A program made the position numbers and the translations under genes. Of a DNA stretch of 64,000 nucleotides, positions 7,581 through 16,152 are shown piece by piece. Source of the stretch: Leifsonia poae. GTDB taxonomy: Bacteria; Actinomycetota; Actinomycetes; Actinomycetales; Microbacteriaceae. The number at the start of each line of letters is the position of its first letter. Position 1 is the stretch's first letter. The DNA is taken from contig NZ_JAIHLP010000002.1 in NCBI RefSeq assembly GCF_020009625.1, positions 868,001-932,000 of the forward strand, read 5' to 3'. The notes beneath the pieces were generated by a model that was given only the letters and a program-made list of their open reading frames with translations, did not search any database and had not been told where the DNA came from.

Positions 7581-7922
7581 ATGGGCAAGCTCATCTACGC
7601 CGGTACCACCGAGATCGGCTTCGAGGACCGCGTTCTCGCGCACCTGCAGATCGTCGTCGGACTCAAGCTCCGTCGCAAGGAGGGGTTCTTCTTCTCCTGG
7701 CGGGATGAGCAGAGCGTCGGCGACGGCCGCAGCGCGATCTGGGTCGACCCCTCCATTCCGCTCCTCTTCCGCTACAGCGGAGGACGGCAGCCGAAGATCA
7801 ACAAAAGCTGGCTGGAAGCGCTCACCCTCTCGTCGAACAGCGCACAGGGTCTGCAGCTGACCGAGGAGATCGGCGCCCTCGGCGCCGACGAGGTGAATGC
7901 GGACACCGCTCCCGGACGCTGA
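7581..7922 (+). CDS. Conserved small protein of Microbacteriaceae (DUF7882-like)
   Basis: A 113-residue protein beginning MGKLIYAGTTEIGFEDRVLAHL, a beginning I associate with a small family common in Microbacteriaceae (DUF7882). Its members are sometimes mislabelled as ATP-dependent DNA ligase. The pattern EGFFFSWRDEQSVGDGRSAIWVD is conserved in character. There is no ligase motif, membrane segment or signal peptide. Function is unknown. Confidence 0.78.
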   Translation: MGKLIYAGTTEIGFEDRVLAHLQIVVGLKLRRKEGFFFSWRDEQSVGDGRSAIWVDPSIPLLFRYSGGRQPKINKSWLEALTLSSNSAQGLQLTEEIGALGADEVNADTAPGR

Positions 7923-7993
7923 CGGGGGTTGCCAGACTCCGATCCGACGCCTAGCGTTCGTGCTGGAGTTCGTGGCAGGAAGCGAGGCGAGCC

Positions 7994-8179
7994 ATGACAT
8001 CGATGGCGGAATCAGCGGGATCCAGTCCCGAAGAACTCGGGGATGAGCCGACCGTCGTGCCCGCGAGCACGACGCCGGCGACACCGGAATCAGACGGCGA
8101 GCAGGTCGACACCGACCGCCCCGGCGACGTGCCGTTCGAGCAGGCGGCCGCGGAACATGAGAACCCCGCACTCGAATGA
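7994..8179 (+). CDS. Small acidic hypothetical protein
   Basis: A 61-residue, strongly acidic, Pro/Thr/Glu-rich and probably disordered protein. It has no recognised family. Its last four codons and stop lie inside the terminator hairpin at 8164-8187, which is unusual but fits a short single gene. The reading frame is codon-biased like its neighbours. Being short and low in complexity, it could also be spurious. Confidence 0.5.
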   Translation: MTSMAESAGSSPEELGDEPTVVPASTTPATPESDGEQVDTDRPGDVPFEQAAAEHENPALE

Positions 8180-8187
8180 GTGCGGGG
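8164..8187 (+). terminator. Bidirectional terminator between convergent genes
   Basis: CCCCGCACTC (8164-8173) and GAGTGCGGGG (8178-8187) form a perfect 10-bp stem with a GAAT loop. It overlaps the stop codon of the small acidic gene and lies 21 bp beyond the end of the convergent sigma-factor gene, so it can serve both. Confidence 0.7.
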
Positions 8188-8207
8188 CTCGACCGAGCCG
8201 TTCCCGA

Positions 8208-9118
8208 CTATCTGAGGTAGTCGAGTAGTTCGGGGCAACGCAGCCGCTTCAGGCTGCGGGTCTCCAGCTGGCGGACACGCTCCCGCGTGATGCCGTAGAT
8301 CTCGCCGACCTCATCGAGCGTCATCGGCTTCTGACCGTCCAGACCGAACCGGAGCCGCACCACGCGGGCGTCGCGCGGCGGCAGATCCTGCAGGCGCAGC
8401 TCCAGGTCGCGATGGCGGAAGTCCACCTCCACCGCTTCGGAGGGTTCGGGGAAGTCGTCGTCCTCGATGAGGTCGCCGAGTTCCGCGCCGTCGTTCTCGC
8501 CGACGGGGACCGCGAGCGAAACCGTCTCCGAGTCGCTCATCTGCAGTTTGCGCACATCGGCCGGCGCCAGGTTGGACGCTTCGGATATCTCCTCCAGCGT
8601 CGGCGTGCGGCCGAGCTCGCCGCCCAGGTCTCGCCGGATGCGATCCAGCTTGTCGATCTTCTCCACGGTGTGAACCGGGATGCGGATCATGCGGGCCGTG
8701 TCGGCGATGCCGCGCAGGATGGATTGACGGATCCACCAGGTGGCGTAGGTCGAGAACTTGTTGCCCGTGCGGTAATCGAACTTCTCGACCGCCCGCACCA
8801 GGCCGAGGTTTCCCTCCTGGATGAGGTCCATCACCGCGAGACCGCGCCCCGCGTACCGCTTGGCGATACTGACCACCAATCGCAGATTCGCCTCGATGAA
8901 CCGTTCGAATGCCCGTTTGCCGTCATCGGCGAGCGACTGGAGTTCCCGGCCCTCCCGGGGCTGAGCCCCGGCCGCTTCGCGATGCGCTCGCCCGCGAGCA
9001 CCCCCACTTCGATTCGTTTGGCGAGCTCCACCTCTTCTTCCGCCGTCAACAGCCGCGTGCGGCCGATCGAGTTGAGGTAGTCGCGCACCGGATCACTCGT
9101 CACTTCGAGAACTGTCAT
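8208..9118 (-). pseudogene. Group-2 sigma-70 factor (SigB/HrdB type), single-base frameshift
   Basis: The N-terminal 50 codons from ATG 9118 encode region 1.2 ([20 protein letters not shown]). At about 8955 the frame is lost: the sequence reads [10 protein letters not shown] where [12 protein letters not shown] is expected. From there a second frame carries regions 2 to 4 to the stop at 8208: [13 protein letters not shown] (2.3-2.4), the region 3 helices, and the 4.2 helix-turn-helix [19 protein letters not shown]. One extra G in the CCCGGGAGG run restores a 303-residue protein, the normal length for actinobacterial SigB-like factors. All functional regions are otherwise perfect, so this is very likely a sequencing error in a working gene. 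It would direct RNA polymerase to stationary-phase or stress promoters. Confidence 0.85.
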
Positions 9119-9294
9119 CGTCGTTCCATCCCATCAGCTCGTCTGGTCTTACGCTGTGCCTCTGGTGCGTCGGGACTCCCGTAAGGTGAACCGTCACCAA
9201 CCAGGGTAGACACGGCACACCAGCCCGCAACAAGGGGTTGACACGAACTCCCAGGGTTGCTATGCGTCGCGGACCACGAACGACGACACCAACG

Positions 9295-10146
9295 TCAGGC
9301 AGGCTTCTTCTTGGCGCCATTCTTGGCGCCATTCTTGGCCGACTCCTTCGCACCACCGGCGCGGCTGCGCTCGACGCTGCGCTGGAGCGCCTCCATCAGG
9401 TCGATCACCTCTCCGCCACCAGAACGCGACTCGGACTCTTCGCCGAACGTCTCGGCGGTGTCGATCGCATCCCCCTGTTCGAGCTTGGCGTCGATGAGCC
9501 TGCGGAGTTCGTCCTGGTACTCGTCGCTGAACTTCTCGGGCTCGAAGTTCCCCGCGAAACTCTCCATGAGCGCGCTCGACAGCTCGAGCTCCCGCTGCGT
9601 GATGCGGGGCGCCTCATCGAGCGAGGGGAACACCGCCTCGCGCACCTCGTCGCTCCAGAGCAGCGTCTGGAGCAGCAGCACATCTCCGCGGACGCGCAAC
9701 GCGGCGAGGCGACTCTTCTGCCGCAGGGCGAAGTTGACGATCGCTGTGCGCTCGCTGTCTTCGAGAGTGCGGCGCAGGAGCACATACGCCTTGAGCGATT
9801 TCGAGTCCGGCTCCAGGTAGTAACTGCGATCGAACGTGATCGGGTCGAGTTGTTCGTTCGGCACGAACTCGACCACGTCGATCTCGCGGCTGCGTTCCGC
9901 CGGCAGCGAGGCGAGATCGTCGGCGGTGAGGATCACCGTCTTCTCGCCGCTGTCGAACGCCTTGTCGATGTGCTCGTACGGCACGATCTTGCCGCAGATC
10001 TCGCACCGCCTCTGATAGCGGATGCGCCCGCCGTCCTTGTCGTGCACCTGGTGCAGCGGCACGTCGTGGTCTTCGGTCGCGCTGTACACCTTCACCGGCA
10101 CGTTGACCAGACCGAAGGTGATCGCGCCCGTCCATATGGCCCTCAT
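9295..10146 (-). CDS. ku: Ku DNA-end-binding protein (NHEJ)
   Basis: A 283-residue bacterial Ku from ATG 10146 (MRAIWTGAITFGLVNVPVK, the classic N-terminus). The homodimer threads onto double-strand ends and recruits LigD. The Ku core spans about 1-250. The zinc-knuckle-like CEIC pair (RRCEICGKIVP) is present. The C-terminal tail is Lys/Ala-rich (AKESAKNGAKNGAKKKPA), like the DNA-tethering tails of mycobacterial and Streptomyces Ku. It is divergent from ligD, 76 bp apart, so both may share one regulatory region. The 176-bp gap before the sigma gene holds the sigma promoter but no other gene. Confidence 0.97.
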   Translation of the reverse strand: MRAIWTGAITFGLVNVPVKVYSATEDHDVPLHQVHDKDGGRIRYQRRCEICGKIVPYEHIDKAFDSGEKTVILTADDLASLPAERSREIDVVEFVPNEQLDPITFDRSYYLEPDSKSLKAYVLLRRTLEDSERTAIVNFALRQKSRLAALRVRGDVLLLQTLLWSDEVREAVFPSLDEAPRITQRELELSSALMESFAGNFEPEKFSDEYQDELRRLIDAKLEQGDAIDTAETFGEESESRSGGGEVIDLMEALQRSVERSRAGGAKESAKNGAKNGAKKKPA

Positions 10147-10222
10147 GCGACCATCGTCACCGCACCGGCGCGGATAATCAACCATTGCTTGACCTTCGGG
10201 ATGCGCGGCGTAGCGTTCAGTC

Positions 10223-12658
10223 ATGGCGACATCCGACACCGACGTCGTCGAGATCGACGGTCACCGGCTCCGGCTGACCAACCTCGACAAGGTGCTGTAT
10301 CCGCAGACGGGGACGACCAAGGCAGATGTGATCGGCTATTACGCCGCGGTCGCCGAGGCGATGATCCCGCATGTGCGCGACCGTCCGGCCACCCGCAAAC
10401 GGTGGGTGCACGGCGTCGGAACCCCGGAACACCCCGGGGAGGTCTTCTTCCAGAAGAACCTCGGCGAGGGGACACCCGTGTGGGTGCACCGTCGGAGCGT
10501 CGAGCACAAGAACCACAGCAATGACTACCCGTTGGTCAACGACCGGTCCACACTCATCTGGCTTGCGCAGATCGCATCCCTCGAACTGCATGTTCCGCAA
10601 TGGCGGATCTCTCGCACCGGCGAGCCGCGCAACCCGGACCGTCTCGTGCTCGATCTCGACCCGGGCGATGGCGCCACCCTGGCCGACTGCGCCGAGGTCG
10701 CCATGCTCGCCCGGCGCATCCTCACCGGGATGGGCCTTGACCCGCTGCCGGTGACCAGCGGGTCGAAGGGCATCCACCTCTACGCCCGGCTCGACGGATC
10801 GCAGACCAGCGAGCAGATCTCGGCTGTGGCCCACGAGTTGGCCCGTGCGCTCGAAGCGGACAACCCCGACCTGGTGGTGAGCGACATGAAGCGAGCCATC
10901 CGCGCCGGCAGAGTTTTCGTCGACTGGAGCCAGAACAGCGCCGCGAAAACCACGGTCGCACCGTATTCGCTGCGCGGGCGATTCGCTCCCACGGTCGCGG
11001 CACCACGCACCTGGCGCGAACTCGCCTCGAAAAGCCTCGCTCAGCTCGACTATCAGCAGGTGCTCGCACGGCTGAAACAGCGTGGCGACCCTCTGGAGGC
11101 CCTCTCATCCGGACACCCCGACGAGAGCGCGCAGGCCGCTGCGGAAGATCGCCTCACCGTGTACCGCAGCAAACGGGATGCGGCCAAGACACCGGAACCG
11201 GTGCCGGCAGAAACTCCGCATTCCACCAGCGGCCGCACCTTCGTGATCCAGGAGCACCACGCCCGGCGCCTGCACTGGGATTTCCGGCTGGAGCGCGACG
11301 GAGTGCTGGTCAGCTGGGCGCTGCCGAAAGGACCACCCACTGACCCCGGCACGAATCATCTGGCTGTGCACGTGGAGGACCACCCATTGGAGTACGGCGC
11401 GTTCGCGGGGGACATTCCGCACGGGGAATACGGCGCCGGGCATGTGACGATCTGGGATGCGGGCGACTACGACACAGAGAAATGGCGGGAAGGGAAGGAG
11501 GTCATCGTCACCCTGCACGGCGCCGAGGGCGGGGGCCTCGGCGGCGAACGGAGGTTCGCGCTCATCCACACCGGAGGTGAGGGGAGGGCCGATCAGAACT
11601 GGCTCATCCACTTCATGAAGCGGGAGAGCGGCGAACCCTCGAAGGGAGCAGCCGAGCCGGCGAAGCACCCGGCGGCGCCTGGCGCGGGGTTCAGAGGGAA
11701 GTCCCTCTCCCCCATGCTCGCCACACTCGGTTCGGCCGCCGATGTGCACGACGAGTCCGAGTGGGCGTTCGAGATGAAGTGGGACGGCATCCGTGCCGTC
11801 GCCGAGGTGCGTGGCGGGGCGCTTCGTGTGAGCACCCGCAACGGCAACGACGTCACCGCCGGCTATCCCGAGCTCTGCGGGATCGTCGACCTCGTCGGCG
11901 ACCACGATGTGGTGCTCGACGGCGAGATCGTGACGCTCGACCCCACCGGACGGCCGGACTTCGGGCTCCTGCAGACGCGGATGGGGCTCAGCCGCCCGGC
12001 CGAGGTGGACGCGGCCGTCGCGCGGGCACCCGCACACTACCTGGTCTTCGATCTCCTCGAACTCGACGGCGAGGACCTCCGCGAACACGACTACGACACC
12101 CGCCGCACCGAACTCGCCGCCGTGCTGGCACCCCCGAAAGGGCACGCGGTGCAGGTGCCGCCGGCGTTCGACGGCGACCTGCGGCATGCGATCGACAGCA
12201 GCCGCGAGCTCGGACTCGAGGGGGTGATGGCCAAGCAGCGCGACGGAACGTACGCGGCCGGCCGGCGCTCCCGCACGTGGATCAAGATCAAACACCACCG
12301 CATGCAGGAGGTGGTGATCGCCGGGTGGCGCCCCGGGAACGGCCGACGCTCCGACGCCGTCGGCTCGTTGCTGCTCGGCGTGCCCGATGGCGAGGGTCTT
12401 CGCTACGTCGGTCGCGTGGGCACCGGGTTCACCGACCGCGCGCTGGACGACCTCAAACAGCGGCTGTCAGCGCATCCGCGGAAGACGAGCCCGCTTCGGG
12501 ACGTGCCCACACTCGACGCCCGTGACGCCCACTGGGTTCGCCCCGAGCTGGTCGGCGAGGTCGAGTTCGCCGAATGGACGCCGACGCGCCGCCTGCGCCA
12601 ACCGAGCTGGCGGGGCCTACGGCCCGATAAGGCCGTCTCAGACGTCAGGATCGAGTAG
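10223..12658 (+). CDS. ligD: Multifunctional ATP-dependent DNA ligase LigD (POL-PE-LIG)
   Basis: An 811-residue protein with three enzymatic domains in the mycobacterial order. The primase-polymerase domain covers about 1-290 and has the catalytic DLDP motif (D144, D146). The 3'-phosphoesterase domain covers about 340-470 (EHHARRLHWDFRLERDG, with its His cluster). The ATP-dependent ligase covers about 490-800, with EMKWDGIR carrying the adenylated lysine K519 and motif IV-V elements EGVMAKQ and TWIKIK. It repairs double-strand breaks with Ku: the polymerase fills ends, the phosphoesterase trims them and the ligase seals. It is divergent from ku. Its end overlaps the next convergent gene by 14 bp. 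Pseudomonas-type LigD has a different domain order. Confidence 0.97.
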   Translation: MATSDTDVVEIDGHRLRLTNLDKVLYPQTGTTKADVIGYYAAVAEAMIPHVRDRPATRKRWVHGVGTPEHPGEVFFQKNLGEGTPVWVHRRSVEHKNHSNDYPLVNDRSTLIWLAQIASLELHVPQWRISRTGEPRNPDRLVLDLDPGDGATLADCAEVAMLARRILTGMGLDPLPVTSGSKGIHLYARLDGSQTSEQISAVAHELARALEADNPDLVVSDMKRAIRAGRVFVDWSQNSAAKTTVAPYSLRGRFAPTVAAPRTWRELASKSLAQLDYQQVLARLKQRGDPLEALSSGHPDESAQAAAEDRLTVYRSKRDAAKTPEPVPAETPHSTSGRTFVIQEHHARRLHWDFRLERDGVLVSWALPKGPPTDPGTNHLAVHVEDHPLEYGAFAGDIPHGEYGAGHVTIWDAGDYDTEKWREGKEVIVTLHGAEGGGLGGERRFALIHTGGEGRADQNWLIHFMKRESGEPSKGAAEPAKHPAAPGAGFRGKSLSPMLATLGSAADVHDESEWAFEMKWDGIRAVAEVRGGALRVSTRNGNDVTAGYPELCGIVDLVGDHDVVLDGEIVTLDPTGRPDFGLLQTRMGLSRPAEVDAAVARAPAHYLVFDLLELDGEDLREHDYDTRRTELAAVLAPPKGHAVQVPPAFDGDLRHAIDSSRELGLEGVMAKQRDGTYAAGRRSRTWIKIKHHRMQEVVIAGWRPGNGRRSDAVGSLLLGVPDGEGLRYVGRVGTGFTDRALDDLKQRLSAHPRKTSPLRDVPTLDARDAHWVRPELVGEVEFAEWTPTRRLRQPSWRGLRPDKAVSDVRIE

Positions 12659-13031
12659 CGCCTGCGAGGTCGTCGCCGCTCTCCTGATACGTCCCGTGGC
12701 CGGAGATGACGAGGTCGCCGTCGAAGATCAGGACCTCGCACACCAGGCCGCCGCGCTGATTGCGGTAGTTGATGACCAGCGCGTCCAGACCGGCATAGAC
12801 ATCCACCACCTCGAAACGGAGGTCGGGGATGCGCCGGAGCCCTTCGCTCCAATAGGCGCGGATCTCGGTCTTGCCTCGCAGCACCCCGTCGCTACCATCG
12901 AGCAGCTGGCGGGCCGCCGGGGAGCTGAACGTCGCCTCATCGGCGAAGTGGGCGAGAACGGCGTCGAGGTCGTGAGAGTTCCAGGCGTCGACCCAGGAAC
13001 GAGCGAAGGCGTGCGGATCGGTGACGGTCAT
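12645..13031 (-). CDS. SnoaL/NTF2-like protein
   Basis: A 128-residue protein with the cone-shaped NTF2-like fold: an N-terminal helix HAFARSWVDAWNSHDLDAVLAHF, then DEATFSSP and a curved sheet ending LVISGHGTYQES. The SnoaL group includes polyketide cyclases, ester hydrolases and many ligand-binding proteins. No catalytic assignment is possible. It converges on ligD with a 14-bp overlap. Confidence 0.87.
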   Translation of the reverse strand: MTVTDPHAFARSWVDAWNSHDLDAVLAHFADEATFSSPAARQLLDGSDGVLRGKTEIRAYWSEGLRRIPDLRFEVVDVYAGLDALVINYRNQRGGLVCEVLIFDGDLVISGHGTYQESGDDLAGATRS

Positions 13032-13109
13032 GGCTTGAACCTAGCGCGGACCGACGACGCCCGGCCGGTGTTTTCCACGTGCGGGCGTCCTCGGCGCTAG
13101 GATTCCTTC

Positions 13110-13541
13110 GTGAGCACAACAGATTCCGCCCCCCGCACGACCGCCGACATCGACGACGAGCACGGAACGCTCGTCCGCAGCCTGAGCGCCGTGCTTCCCG
13201 GCCAGCTCGGCAAGATCATCGCGACCGTCGTCGTGCTCGTGTCGCTGGTGTTCTTCGTGTGGAGCCTCATCGCCACCTGGAGCGGAAACGCTGACAGCTT
13301 CCTGCCGCTCTTCCAGGTGTTCGTCGCCGGAACGGTCGTCTCGCTCAACGCTCTCTACGCCAACAAGACCTTCAGCTACGTCGTCACCCTGATCGGGGCG
13401 GTCCTCTGGCTCTGGGTGTCGGTCACGCCGTTCCAGCCGTTCTTCCAGGTGCTGTTCCAGGCGCTCACGGTGACGATCATGATCGCCGGCGTCGTGTTCT
13501 CGCTCGCCGCCGTCGAGCAGAGCAAGAAGCCCCGCTTCTGA
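13110..13541 (+). CDS. Hypothetical four-helix membrane protein
   Basis: A 143-residue protein from GTG 13110. After a 30-residue acidic N-terminus it has about four hydrophobic segments (36-58, 65-85, 90-107, 112-135) and a basic C-terminus (EQSKKPRF). It is not recognised as a named family. Its stop codon TGA overlaps the apparent CTG start of the MFS gene, suggesting translational coupling. Confidence 0.8.
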   Translation: MSTTDSAPRTTADIDDEHGTLVRSLSAVLPGQLGKIIATVVVLVSLVFFVWSLIATWSGNADSFLPLFQVFVAGTVVSLNALYANKTFSYVVTLIGAVLWLWVSVTPFQPFFQVLFQALTVTIMIAGVVFSLAAVEQSKKPRF

Positions 13542-14890
13542 CCCGGGAGACCGAAGACCCCGGCACCAAGGAGCCCGTCGATACGACCCCGGCGCGCCGG
13601 CGCCACTTCGTCGACCTCTCCCCGCTGAGGGAGAGCCCAGCATTCGCCCGCCTTTGGGTGGGCGGCGCGATCTCGGGCATCGGCGGCCAGATGACCATCG
13701 TGGCCGTCGGGCTGCACATCTACGACCTCACGCATTCGACGCTCGCCGTCTCGTTCGTCGCTCTGTTCGCCCTAGTGCCGATGATCGTGTTCGGACTCTA
13801 CGGCGGCGTGCTGGCGGATGCGTTCGACCGCCGGCTCGTCGCCCTCGTCACCGCAGTTCTCGCGTGGACATCGACGGCCGGCATCGCCGTCTTCGCCTGG
13901 CTCGATATCCAGGTGGTGTGGCCGCTGTACATCCTCACCACCGTGAACGCCGTGGCGAGCGTCGTGATCGGCGCCACCCGGCAGGCCATCACCCCGCGAC
14001 TGCTGCCGACACGGCTGCTCCCGGCGGCCAGTGCGCTCGGCGGCATCAGCATGGGCGTCATGGTCACCGTCGGCCCGGCGCTGGCCGGTCTGCTCGTCGC
14101 GAGCGTCGGCATCAGCTGGACCTACACCATCGACGTGATCATGTTCACCGCGGCCTTCCTCGGCATCTTCACGCTTCCGCGCATCGTCCCGCACGGCGAC
14201 CGACAGCGTCCGGGCCTGGAATCCGTGCTCTACGGGCTGCGCTTTCTGAAGACGGCCCCCAATCTGCGCATGACGTTCGTCCTCGACCTCATTGCCATGA
14301 CGTTCGGGCAGCCGCGGGCACTGTTCCCGGCAGTCGGCGCCCTTCTCATCGGCGGCGGTCCGGTGACCGTGGGCATCCTCACCGCGGCCGGGGCGATCGG
14401 CACGCTTCTGTCGAGCGTGTTCTCCGGTCGGCTCGGACACGTGCGGTGGCAGGGTCGCGCTGTCGGTCGGGCGATCATGCTGTACGGCGCGTGCATCCTC
14501 GGTTTCGGGATCGTGCTCACCGTCGTCGCTATCGGCGGATTCGCGCGCACCTCGCAGAATTTCGCCGACGCCAATCTTCCGGCACTGATCGTGGCCGCGC
14601 TGCTGCTTGCCGGCTCGGGAGCCGCCGACAACATCAGCTCGATCTTCCGCATGACCATCCTGCAGTCGTCGGCCCCCGACGCCATGCACGGTCGGCTGCA
14701 GGGCATCTTCACGGTCGTCGTCACCGGCGGGCCGCGCCTTGGAGACCTCTACATCGGCCTACTGGCCCTCACCGGCGCGTTGTGGTTCCCGCCGCTGCTG
14801 GGCGGGTTGCTGATCGTCGTGCTGGTGGCGACGGTGGTGCGCGTGCAGCGCTCATTCCGCCGTTACGACGCACTCGACCCGACACCGTAG
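13538..14890 (+). CDS. MFS exporter (enterobactin-exporter-like), apparent CTG start
   Basis: The first ATG/GTG in frame is GTG 13658, but translation upstream of it gives conserved MFS residues (FVDLSPLRESPAFARLWVGG), so the real start must be earlier. The only plausible one is CTG 13538, which overlaps the previous stop as CTGA and gives 450 residues. The protein has about 12 membrane helices and the MFS loop motif GGVLADAFDRR between helices 2 and 3. Its overall pattern resembles the EntS-like group, which exports siderophores or other small molecules. Substrate is unknown. If an indel has hidden a normal start, the true N-terminus may differ. Confidence 0.85.
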   Translation: MTRETEDPGTKEPVDTTPARRRHFVDLSPLRESPAFARLWVGGAISGIGGQMTIVAVGLHIYDLTHSTLAVSFVALFALVPMIVFGLYGGVLADAFDRRLVALVTAVLAWTSTAGIAVFAWLDIQVVWPLYILTTVNAVASVVIGATRQAITPRLLPTRLLPAASALGGISMGVMVTVGPALAGLLVASVGISWTYTIDVIMFTAAFLGIFTLPRIVPHGDRQRPGLESVLYGLRFLKTAPNLRMTFVLDLIAMTFGQPRALFPAVGALLIGGGPVTVGILTAAGAIGTLLSSVFSGRLGHVRWQGRAVGRAIMLYGACILGFGIVLTVVAIGGFARTSQNFADANLPALIVAALLLAGSGAADNISSIFRMTILQSSAPDAMHGRLQGIFTVVVTGGPRLGDLYIGLLALTGALWFPPLLGGLLIVVLVATVVRVQRSFRRYDALDPTP

Positions 14891-14924
14891 CGTTCGCCGG
14901 TGTGCCGGCGATCCGAAGCCCGGG

Positions 14925-16091
14925 TCAATCCCTCGGCGGCAGCGGCAGCGGAGCCGGCGGCCCGATGTACCGGGATGACGGACGCACGATCTTGCCGTCG
15001 GCGGCCTGCTCGAGGATGTGCGCCGTCCAGCCGACCACGCGCGCTGCGGCGAAGGTCGGCGTGAACATCTCCCGGGGGATGCCGCAGAGTTCCATGACGA
15101 CCGCGGCGTAGAACTCGACGTTCGTGTGCAGCTCGCGGCCCGGCTTCAGCTCGGCGAGCAGCTCGAGAACGCGGCTCTCCACGGTTACGGCGAACTCGAC
15201 ACGCCCGCCGCCGATCTCCTGGGCCATGCCGCGCAGCATCCGGGACCGCGGGTCCTCGGTGCGGTAGACGGGGTGGCCGAATCCCATGATGCGCCGGCCG
15301 GAGCGCACGGCCTCGGTGACCCAGGCGTCGATACGGTCTGGAGTGGCGATCTCGTCGAGTGTGTCGAGCGCACGGCTCGGAGCACCTCCGTGGAGCGGCC
15401 CCGACAGCGAACCGAGCGCGCCGACGACAGCGGCGGCCAGGTCGGCGCCGGTCGAGGCGACCACGCGGGCCGTGAAAGTCGACGCGTTGAACCCGTGGTC
15501 GATCGCGGCGGTCATGTAGGCGCTGACCGCCCGCTCGCGCAGTGCATCCTGCTCCGTCCCGGTGACCAGGTGGAGATAGTTGGCGACGTGGCCGAGGTCG
15601 TCCCGCGGGGCGCGCGGCCGCCGTCCGTTCGCGAGGGCGTGCACGTCGGCAAGCAACACCGGGGTGATCGCGGCCACCCGGATGGCGTCAGTGATCGACT
15701 CGGCACCGGTCTCGTCGAACAGCGGCCGGATGCGGTCTTCTGCCGCCACCGCTGCGAGCGCCATTCGCACCCCGGCCAGCGCATCCGCCCCGGCCGTCAG
15801 CCGGGCGATGGCCGGCAGCAGCTCGGCGACGGCGGGCGGAATGACCCGTGCCCGCACCAGACGCTCCCGGAAGGCGCGCAGTTCGCCACGGTCGGGCAGG
15901 GCCCCGAACAGGAGAAGATGCCAGACCTCTTCGAAGCTGCGCTCGGTCGCCAGCTCGATCGCCGAGTACTGGCGGTAGTGGTAGAAGCCTTCGTGCCCTC
16001 GCACATCACCAAGCGCAGTCTCGGCGGCGACCACATTGGTCAATCCGCGGGGCACCTCGATGAGGGTGTCGTCCATCCGGTCCGTTCGCAT
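14925..16091 (-). CDS. Citrate synthase 2 (CitA-like)
   Basis: A 388-residue protein from ATG 16091 (MRTDRMDD; ATG 16076 is possible). It belongs to the short citrate/2-methylcitrate synthase group, which condenses oxaloacetate with acetyl-CoA or propionyl-CoA. Catalytic residues are visible: H234 in GPLHGGA, H273 in GFGHPVY, and an acidic E326 in NVEFYAA where most enzymes have Asp. Glu at this position is, as I recall, usual in the CitA subgroup. The C-terminus ARVVGWTAHILEQ and the Arg binding CoA/citrate are intact. It is divergent from a second citrate synthase paralogue; a dyad operator lies in the 61-bp gap. Confidence 0.9.
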   Translation of the reverse strand: MRTDRMDDTLIEVPRGLTNVVAAETALGDVRGHEGFYHYRQYSAIELATERSFEEVWHLLLFGALPDRGELRAFRERLVRARVIPPAVAELLPAIARLTAGADALAGVRMALAAVAAEDRIRPLFDETGAESITDAIRVAAITPVLLADVHALANGRRPRAPRDDLGHVANYLHLVTGTEQDALRERAVSAYMTAAIDHGFNASTFTARVVASTGADLAAAVVGALGSLSGPLHGGAPSRALDTLDEIATPDRIDAWVTEAVRSGRRIMGFGHPVYRTEDPRSRMLRGMAQEIGGGRVEFAVTVESRVLELLAELKPGRELHTNVEFYAAVVMELCGIPREMFTPTFAAARVVGWTAHILEQAADGKIVRPSSRYIGPPAPLPLPPRD

Positions 16092-16122
16092 GGGTCTAGT
16101 GTGAATGTGTACTTCCGATGCG

Positions 16123-16142
16123 TCAACGTTGATTTGATCAAC
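16123..16142 (+). promoter_or_regulatory. Overlapping palindromes between divergent citrate synthase genes
   Basis: Two inverted repeats overlap: TCAACGTTGA (16123-16132, a perfect palindrome) and GTTGATTTGATCAAC (16128-16142, 6-bp arms, 3-base spacer). Together they make three (A)TCAAC half-sites within 20 bp, between the starts at 16091 and 16153. The adjacent gene encodes a DNA-binding domain fused to citrate synthase, so self-binding is an obvious possibility. This is inference. Confidence 0.5.
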
Positions 16143-16152
16143 CTGGAGCCCG

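Noticed and set aside
7581..7922. ATP-dependent DNA ligase
   Set aside because: The 113-residue protein has no KxDG or other ligase motif. I recall relatives carrying this label, which appears to be a propagated error.
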